Origin: Triparma columacea
Taxonomy: Eukaryota > Sar > Bolidophyceae > Parmales > Triparmaceae
Length of the DNA: 20,476 bases
Direction of reading: 5' to 3'
NCBI GenBank assembly: GCA_030267965.1
Contig: BRYA01000397.1
Coordinates: forward strand, 1-20,476
Part shown: positions 14,127-20,476 of the stretch, one piece after another
How the letters are laid out: each line of letters begins with the position of its first letter
How positions within the stretch are numbered: the first letter of the stretch is position 1
Notes under the pieces: generated by a model
What the model was told of the DNA's origin: nothing
What the model saw: only the letters and a program-made list of their open reading frames with translations
Database searches by the model: none
Made by a program: the position numbers and the translations under genes

Positions 14127-16492
14127 ATGGAAAAGTGCAAAAAGTGTAACTCCAAACACCACGTGAGCAATTCATTCGTTCGTCAACCTTCGTTTAACCT
14201 CTGACACCCCTTTCCACCCTCAGATCTTCACTTCAGCTACACTCCTGCCTTCCCTCATAGAGGAACCTCCTACAAAAGAGGAAGTTGAATTGTCTATTGC
14301 CTGTCATCCCGCTGCCATCAAGCGCGTCCTACGCCACTTTCAAGCTAATAAACCATACTACTGCGAAAGTTGTGGTTCGTGGGATACGAAGCTCAAGACT
14401 TGTCTGTGTCGAGAGGTTGCGTATTGCAGCAGAGATTGCCAGATACTAGATTACCCGCAGCACAAGAAGGTTTGCAAGCCTAAAAACAAGCCCGCAGTCG
14501 ACAAGCCTGCAGCGAACGCCACCCCTGCTGCCACCCCTGCCGCCACCCCTGCTGCCACCCCAGCCGCCACCCCAGCCGCCACCCCAGCAACCACCCCCCC
14601 AACCTTGACAGGTCTTCCTCAAGCTCCTGTCCTCGGCACCGCCTGCTGCGTGGATGGCTGCTTCCTCGTCGGCACACTCAGTTGCTCGCGGTGCAGTTGC
14701 GCCAGGTACTGTTCCAAGGCGCACCAGCTCAAGCACTGGAAAGCCTCGCATAAAGCCTTCTGTACCGCCATGATTGCATCCACGGAGGGCTACCCGGACT
14801 CGCCTATCACCCCTGACCTGTACTCTGATAAAGCGGCTTTGGGAAAACTTCTGACGCCGAGAACGCAGAAGGACGAGAAGAAGCTCAAGAGAACCCTCGC
14901 CAACAGCATGATCCTGCTCGAGGTGCGCGGCGAGGTCGCCAAGCAACAGGAGGGTGCGGTCGTTCCAACGAAGGAGGTCTTCCAAAGCCAATTCAACGCC
15001 TTTACCAACGACATCTTCAAGGACTGGGGAGAGGCGATGTGGAGGAACGTATTTGTAGCGGGCGGAAGCGTCCTGGGCTGCTTGCTCCCGATTCCATTGG
15101 GCTGCGAAAAGATGAAGACAGAGAGGAGCGTGCATCACGAGTTTAACTTCCGTGGGAAGAGCAACCTTAAGTTGGTCGGCACGTTTGCTTTGGAAGGTTT
15201 TGAAAAAAGGGATGCCTCCGCCTTCCTCTTTGACTCGAGGTTCCCCCAAGCTGACGTCGATGTCTTCATTTACGGGTTGTCCAAGGAGGAGGCGACGGAG
15301 AAGCTCGAGTCGGTGCTTCAGGCGTGGACCTCCACGGCGAGGTCCAGGTACGGGCCTAACCACGACGTCCTTTACGTCAAGACGACCAACACGACAACCT
15401 GCGATCTAGGGACGAAATATCGCAAGATGCAGATCATCACGCGGTTGTACCCATCGCCCGCTTCAGTGATCAACAGCTTCGACATCGACTGCTGCTGCGT
15501 CGGCTACGACGGCTCCTCTGTCATGGCCAATTCCAGGTCACTCGAAGCTCTCGCGCTACGCATCAACACGGTGGACTTAACTATCCGCTCGAACACCACC
15601 GAGAACAGGCTCCTCAAGTACGCCGAGCGTGGCTTTGCTATCAACGTCCCGAATTTAGATCGAAGGAAGGTGGACAAGGTGAGAAGTAGGTGCACAGCGA
15701 CGAGCTGATAATGACTCCAGCGATGGCGAAGGGAAACATGCCGCCTGCCCTCATCAACTCAACCCATTTCGCAACTCGCTTTGCCAGGATTACATAAGTT
15801 TCGAGGGCGCAATGAGCGACTGGTTCTGCGATTTCACATTTACTGGAGAGGAGTGGCAGCACCTGTGCAATGCTCGCTTTCTCGAGCGCCTTCTTTGCGT
15901 TGAGTCTGCCTCGCACGTCTTCTCTGGCATCTTGCCGGAGGGGGCCTTCGCTGGGCGGAGGAGGAACATGGAGACGACCATTACGAAGGAGGAGCAGCCT
16001 TGTAGGTACAATCTGGTGGTCAATCCAGACGAGCCGGGGTCTTCCAAGTACGACCTTTATCCGGGGAAGGACACCGGCGGCAATCTCATCTGGCCGAGTA
16101 CGACGAGGTGAGGCGAGCGGAGCGAAGCGCGCGTACAGGGTTGCGAAATTGTGATGGACTCGACTAATCACCGCCATCGTCACAGGATCGACTCATTCCT
16201 CAACGCTAAGAAGTTCAAGGTCGACTGGCAGGTGGGACAGATGGCGAGAGTGCCAAAGACCTGGGAGGAGTGGACCCAGTCGGGGCTCTGCTTCAAGGGA
16301 TTCGACGGAAAAGGGAGGTCGTCGTCAGTATCGGCTTGGGCGGAGATAAGCAGGAAGAGGAGGGAGCGCGAGAAAGAGAAGGAGGAGAAGGAGAAGGAGG
16401 AGAAGGAGAAGGAGATCCAGAAGCGGGTGGAGGACGCTCTCAAGGAGAAGGCCAAGGGAGGCTCTGAAGGAGACCCTTGGGGGGTGGACTGA
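14127..16492 (+). CDS. Double MYND-finger protein with a probable nucleotidyltransferase-fold domain (4 exons)
   Basis: Exons 14127-14162, 14224-15678, 15788-16107 and 16186-16492 join in frame to 705 codons plus stop. Exon 1 encodes MEKCKKCNSKHH. MYND finger 1 is at 59-96 (C59/C62, C72/C74, C80/C84, H92/C96). A (PAAT)n linker spans about 113-136, and MYND finger 2 spans about 154-192, ending W184...H188...C192. The central domain (about 280-505) has VFVAGGSVL (G292-G293-S294), ADVDVFIYGL (D356/D358), a segment resembling IQIITRLY, then SFDIDCCCVGYDG (D432/D434) and RLLKYAERGF. This GGS plus D-x-D plus later acidic pattern recalls nucleotidyltransferase-fold domains found in many protist and fungal ankyrin/MYND proteins, but the 62-residue gap from GGS to D-x-D is longer than in classical enzymes, so activity is inference. 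The C-terminus (about 605-705) has a Trp-rich part and a Lys/Glu coiled coil. MYND partners the adjacent array. Convergent with MUS81, 219 bp apart. Confidence 0.82.
14163..14223 (+). other. Intron 1 of the double-MYND gene
   Basis: GTGAGC donor after CAC and a CACCCTCAG acceptor; 61 bases, phase 0. It links a 12-codon first exon to the frame that encodes MYND finger 1, which has no ATG of its own upstream. Confidence 0.85.
14521..14592 (+). repeat. 12-bp minisatellite encoding (PAAT)n
   Basis: About six units of ACCCCTGCTGCC-like sequence encode the flexible Pro/Ala/Thr linker between the two MYND fingers. Unit gain or loss stays in frame. Confidence 0.85.
15679..15787 (+). other. Intron 2 of the double-MYND gene
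   Basis: AAG^GTGAGA donor and TTTGCCAG acceptor, 109 bases, phase 0, with CTCAAC-type branch sequences upstream of the acceptor. Without splicing the protein would end in KVRSRCTATS, which lacks the conserved continuation. Confidence 0.82.
16108..16185 (+). other. Intron 3 of the double-MYND gene
   Basis: GACGAG^GTGAGG donor, ACTAAT branch-like sequence and CGTCACAG acceptor, 78 bases, phase 2. Splicing rebuilds an Arg codon and joins WPSTTR to IDSFLNAKKFK in frame. Confidence 0.82.
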
Positions 16493-16711
16493 GCACTTGG
16501 AGAGGAGGTCGGGGCAGAGGGGGGATTCACGACAGGGGGTGGGGTGGGATACTAATCGCACAATCACAATAACGCACAAAGAAGCACTAAAACGAAAAAG
16601 GAAAAGGGAAAAATGAAGAGGCCATGAGAGGGGAGCAGGGAGAACGCAGTAGACTCAGTGAGAGAGCTGATGGCGAGCTAAATAATAATTCATTTGTATA
16701 TTCCACAAAAA

Positions 16712-19152
16712 TTATCGCTTTTGACACTTCCACTCGAGAACCTTTCCGAAGGTGTTTGTCTGATGCGCGTCTGAGGTGTGCTTCACAAATACATCGTGCC
16801 TTAGGACCAAGGCCAACAGCACCGCGTCGACAAGGAAAAGCAATCCGCCCCCGTTTGCCAGTTTCTCGACAACATTTATTCGCTCACCCTTTGTCGACTT
16901 TCGGTGCGCTGCCCCTTTGCGACGTCTAATTTCGCCCTGAACGTTCTCGACGAGTAAAACTAGCCGCCGAGACCTCGGTAACGTGGAGGCAAATTTCTCG
17001 GCTGCCGCTCTTGCGCATCGCACGACATCCTCCTGGCCCTCCAGGGCAGGGACGGGGCCAGCGTAATTAGAGACGAGAGTGTCAATAAGCTTGGCGGAGT
17101 CGGCTTTCAATACGGTCACATTGTTGATTTCGTGGAGAATCCCTACACCTGTCACTTTGCCGTCCTTCAAGGGAAACTCAGTTGGAGGCAATAGATCGTA
17201 AATTCCGCGTCCGACCCTTGGAAATTTCACCACCAATTCTTCTGCTTTCAATTTTTTCGAATCGCCACGACACTTCGTGCCGAATTTCTTCAAAGTCCCC
17301 CTTCCCAAACTACCGCCAGATTCTCTGTCCTCCAGAGCTACCAAAGCTGAAGGGGGGGGGAAGGGGGGGGGGGAGGGGTTAGTATTAGTATGCATGGCAG
17401 AATTGTTTGCTAGCTTGCTTACTTACCTGTCATGGCGACGAGGAGTCGCATAGTCGAAGGCGGACCTGTTGTCTCCACAAACCCGATCCTGTCATCTGCA
17501 GAATCTAAAATCAAATCGATTATAAAATTGTGCACGCCGACGATGTCCGCTATTTCGACCTCGTCGGCGTTGTCCAAATCCTTGCCGAACTTGCGATATG
17601 CAGTGTGTGAACTAGCTGACGCTTGATCATTCTCTAACAATATCAGTGCGTGACTCAGTCCACATGCCTTGAGACGTCGAATCTGTTTTAAGTGGTCCCC
17701 CTGGCGGCTCCGAGATACCAAGTCTCCAATCGCCTTTCTCTCCACGACATAGTCCAATACTACTGCGTCATTCATTTCATCCTCTTGGTAGTCGGCGCCT
17801 TTTCGATGGTCAGCTACCCACTGATAATCACCCAGAGCTAAGTTGTGCCGCGAAGCGCTCAGGCAAAGCGATTCGTTGAAAGTTTCGACATTGTTGAGCA
17901 TTTTGTTGGTCTCGGCAAATATATTATTGGGATCTTTATTTTTTAGTCGCTCATTCTTGTCGACGACTACGCAGATTCGACGGCCGGATTTAGGAGCGGT
18001 GGTGGATTTTGTAGTTGTGCTTGTAGTACTCTGGGCGGTATTTGTCGTTGTAAGATCAACGATAGAATCTTCGTCGGAATGATCAATGTTTGGAGCGTTC
18101 TCCTCTTGAGAATAGCAGAGATCAATGATATCCGAGTTGTTACCGCCGTCGTCCTGAGACATCAAGTCAATGACCTCTTCCTCGTCCTCTTCCTCCTCCC
18201 TCGAAGACTCAAGCAGGTCAACAACTTCGACTTCGTTTTCGACTGACGGTTTGGCTGGAAGAGACAACCTTCTTGCCTTCTTGCTGCCCTTCTCCCTCTC
18301 CTCGCCCTGGAACTTCGCAAGCCTTGCGTCGATCATCGACATGGACTTGCGCTTGTTGCTTCCGAGCTTGCATCCTGCACCTGCAAAGGACAGTGTCGAG
18401 GGCGTCGCTAAATCCACCTCATCCTCTTCCTCGGACTGAGCCTCAGGTTCAAGCTGCCCCCAACGACTAGAGGAGCCAAATTGACGACTTGGGGAGCTCG
18501 ATTTCTGGGGAGTCCTTCCATGGCTCTGGCCATCTGCCTCCAACTTCCTAGCGCAGTCTTCTCCCGCTGATGTGATGGTAAACAAGTCCTTCGCTTTCCC
18601 CCACCCACCGTTGCCCCGGAAATCCCTAGACCTGCTGTCTCTGTCCACAAGACCATGCTTCACGAGTGTATCGATTCCCTTCCATGCACCGTACCGATTC
18701 ACAGAGTTGGAATTCATTTCCGTGTCGCACAATTGTTGTCCGGAACGGATGATCTGGTCCTTGGTAAGGGTCGGGCCTTGCCGCATGAGGGTAAGAAGAA
18801 TAGCGTAGGCTCCAGAACGTCTCTGGGGCATATAACCCTCATAATCAGCCGGCTCATGCGATTGCCCTGTCTGCGAGACCTTTGCGAGTTGCTTCTCTGT
18901 GGGGGGGGGGTGCACAATCGGCGTTCGTCCTTCCATTACATCTGTTATGTATTCGAAGACTCTCTGGCCGAACCCATTTTTCTTACTGCCGACATACTTC
19001 GCTAATTGCGAGGCTTTCTTAATGTTTCCATTGTGTCCCCTGATTACCTGAACAGCAGACGCCCACTGGAAATGTGGACGCTTCATCTGCCTGCAGTACG
19101 AAGATTTCGATTCCAAAGCGCTGAGTATGTCATCGTTCCAGATTTTAGACAT
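16712..19152 (-). CDS. MUS81: Crossover junction endonuclease MUS81 (2 exons)
   Basis: Exons 19152-17427 and 17346-16712 join to 786 aa. MUS81 with its EME partner is the ERCC4-family nuclease that cuts 3' flaps, stalled forks and nicked Holliday junctions in the nucleus. Domains in order: N-terminal helix-hairpin-helix (about 20-75), winged helix (about 108-210) with the family motif RRSGAYAILLTL, a long acidic disordered linker (about 210-390), then the ERCC4 nuclease domain (about 393-560). Catalytic residues are present: D398 in VVVDKNER, G441-D442, E471-R472-K473 in VVERKAIGD, and D477. IGFVETTGPPSTMRLLVAMT spans the conserved GFFVKRT-like strand and runs across the splice into ALVALE, as expected of the family. 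The C-terminal HhH region (about 640-700) is recognisable only weakly, and about 80 extra residues follow it. At 786 aa it is longer than human MUS81 (551), mainly from the linker and tail. Confidence 0.88.
17347..17426 (-). other. Intron of MUS81
   Basis: On the minus strand: ACAG^GTAAGT donor, TACTAAC branch point, a C-rich tract and TTCAG acceptor; 80 bases, phase 1. The splice rebuilds GCT (Ala) and keeps the conserved helix after the nuclease strand continuous. Confidence 0.93.
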
Positions 19153-19493
19153 TTACGTGGCTTTTGACTTCGGGCGGCTGTGGGTTAGCAAGTGATAATC
19201 CGTACGTCTAAAGCAAGTTCCTGCATACTGATCCTATTATTCCGCCTGTTTCCCTCCGCAACTTCGAAAATAATCAGATTTTCCCAATTTACACCTCCTC
19301 GGCGACGTCCGAGACCGTTATTTAGCTTTCTCGGCCTGCAAGCCCGTCCCGATACCAACCAATCCTCCCAATACGACCGGGAACTTACATATTGGTCAGC
19401 AGTTCAAAGTTGGACAAGGAAAATGGGCTTCGCCTGTCGGGAAACTCTTAAACGTTCCTTCAGATTTTTGTGGCCTTAAAGCATCTAGAAGCC
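19153..19493. promoter_or_regulatory. Divergent promoter region between MUS81 and the UMF1-like gene
   Basis: 341 bases separate the two start codons, which point away from each other. The stretch must hold both 5' UTRs and promoters; no clear TATA box or coding sequence is visible. A plus-strand open frame here (19192-19479) lacks protein-like character. Confidence 0.5.
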
Positions 19494-20476
19494 ATGGTAC
19501 GTATACGCCCCCATTTCCGCCCCTTCGGTCTCGCTGTAAACCTCTTCTCCCCTTTCCGCCCGTTTCTCCCCCCCCAATATCCCCATATGCCATTCCCCAA
19601 CTTAACTGCCCTCGTCTCCCGTCCTCTCTTCATCTAACTCCTTCCCCTTAACCCCCCTCCCTACCCTTAAAAACCTTCACACCCGGGCAGGTTAAGTCGT
19701 CGATAGACTCGGCGGCGCCATCAACGTCCGAGAAGATTGCTAGTACACCTTCTTCCAAGAACATGAAACAAAGAGCGAGGGCATGGCATGAGGAGGTGAG
19801 GCAAACAAGGAGAGAGAGGGAAAGAAATGTAGATATATATGTATATAAATAGAGAGAGAGAGAGCGATAGAGGGTAATGTTGAAGGGGAAGAGGAGGGGG
19901 GATGCGAGAACAGTTAGTTCCACAAGTTGATTCGATACCAAGTATACATTTCCTTACCCTCCCCCCGCCCCTCCCCTACCTCCCCCCCCCCCCTCCCAAA
20001 CCCCTCTTCCCCCAGGCGATCCCAACCTCAAAAGCCGAGTTGAATTCCTGGTACCTCTACGATTGGGCTAACTCCGTGTTCTCCTCAGCCGTGGTGGTAA
20101 TGTGGCTCCCTATCTTCATGATGTACCTAGCGAACCGCCACGCCTGCCCCTACACCTGGGATGAGCCCGAGGTAACGAACAGTTCCTTGAAGCATTACAG
20201 GAGGGGCATGTTCTCCCCCTACCTCACAGCGTTCGGGAACCCCATGTGGGACGACTCGAAGGGCTACTACAACAAGTCAACGCACTGCAGGTACGACTGG
20301 GAGTCCGCGGAGGCAGCCGGGCTATGGAACAACGACCCAGACGACAAGGCCACGCCAACCGGGGAACAGTTCTGGATGGAGAGGGGGAACCCAGTGTACG
20401 GACTGAAGGTGAGCGAAGGGCACAAAAGGTTGAACACTAGAGCAAGCTGGCCTGAGCACGGCCTTTACACAATCTA
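19494..20476 (+). CDS. UMF1/Atg22-like major facilitator transporter, N-terminal part (runs off the window)
   Basis: The conserved start of this family is plain in the last exon: AELNSWYLYDWANSVF, followed by a membrane helix (SSAVVVMWLPIFMMYLA). UMF1/Atg22-type proteins are 12-helix MFS transporters; yeast Atg22 exports amino acids from the vacuole, while substrates of the protist members are unknown. The model is ATG 19494-19496, exon 19691-19795 (35 codons, hydrophilic, ending RARAWHEE) and exon 20016 to the window end, all phase 0. An internal ATG at 19763 would also give a complete start. After helix 1 there is a long Trp/Tyr/Asp-rich loop (about 110 residues so far) before any second helix, as in algal members with extended lumenal loops; a GTGAGC at 20408 could instead begin another intron. 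Confidence 0.75.
19497..19690 (+). other. Intron 1 of the UMF1-like gene
   Basis: GTACGT donor immediately after the ATG, a CT-rich tract with CTAAC/TTAAC branch-like motifs near 19630-19650, and a GGGCAG acceptor; 194 bases, phase 0. Confidence 0.6.
19796..20015 (+). other. Intron 2 of the UMF1-like gene
   Basis: GAG^GTGAGG donor, then an (AG)7 microsatellite (19851-19864), and a very C-rich tract ending CCCCCAG; 220 bases, phase 0. The exon after it encodes the conserved WYLYDWANS motif. Confidence 0.8.

Noticed and set aside
14446..15363. Minus-strand open frame of 305 codons
   Set aside because: It lies opposite the double-MYND gene, whose fingers, central domain and splice sites are clear. 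Its Arg/Gly-rich composition comes from the GC-rich coding strand.
18170..18439. Plus-strand Ser-rich open frame inside MUS81
   Set aside because: It is the complement of the acidic Glu/Asp linker of MUS81.
1..20476. tRNA, rRNA or other structured RNA genes
   Set aside because: No sequence resembling tRNA A/B boxes with a cloverleaf, or rRNA core motifs, was found by eye. A covariance-model scan would be needed to exclude small RNAs.

Overview
The window looks like nuclear DNA from a eukaryotic microbe, most likely a stramenopile alga of the diatom/bolidophyte kind. This is inferred from short GT-AG introns with pyrimidine tracts, a long Ser/Pro/Thr 'SPT..PT' ectodomain typical of stramenopile surface proteins, MYND fingers of the C-x-C type, and a eukaryotic gene set (MUS81, UMF1/Atg22-like transporter, RRM, ankyrin-MYND proteins). 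There is no bacterial-style operon, and I saw no rRNA, tRNA, CRISPR or transposase.

Layout, left to right. A possible C-terminal tail of a gene lies at 1-86. A type II membrane SGNH/GDSL-type esterase-like protein follows (696-1649, +). Convergent to it is a large single-pass membrane protein (1818-4364, -) that joins a PT-repeat ectodomain to a Gly-rich cytoplasmic part containing an RRM. From 4671 to about 12155 there are five head-to-tail copies of an intronless ankyrin-repeat/MYND-finger gene, each with its own nearly identical TATA promoter. Copy 1 carries an 83-bp insertion and copy 5 has lost its ATG. Next come a type I membrane protein ending in a KKxx ER-retrieval signal (12842-13699, +) and a four-exon gene (14127-16492, +) for a 705-aa protein with two MYND fingers and a probable nucleotidyltransferase-fold domain. 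The two-exon MUS81 structure-specific endonuclease gene (16712-19152, -) is tail-to-tail with it. MUS81 shares a roughly 340-bp divergent promoter region with a UMF1/Atg22-like MFS transporter gene (19494 to beyond the window, +), whose first coding exon is probably the ATG alone.

I reconstructed six introns by combining splice motifs with frame continuity; all join domains in frame. MUS81, the UMF1-like transporter and the membrane proteins look like unrelated housekeeping or surface genes. The ankyrin-MYND array plus the neighbouring double-MYND protein form a local MYND-rich cluster of about 12 kb. Within the array most of the sequence is nearly identical, while amino-acid differences cluster in short patches of the ankyrin region. 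This is the strongest candidate here for an undescribed diversifying protein system.
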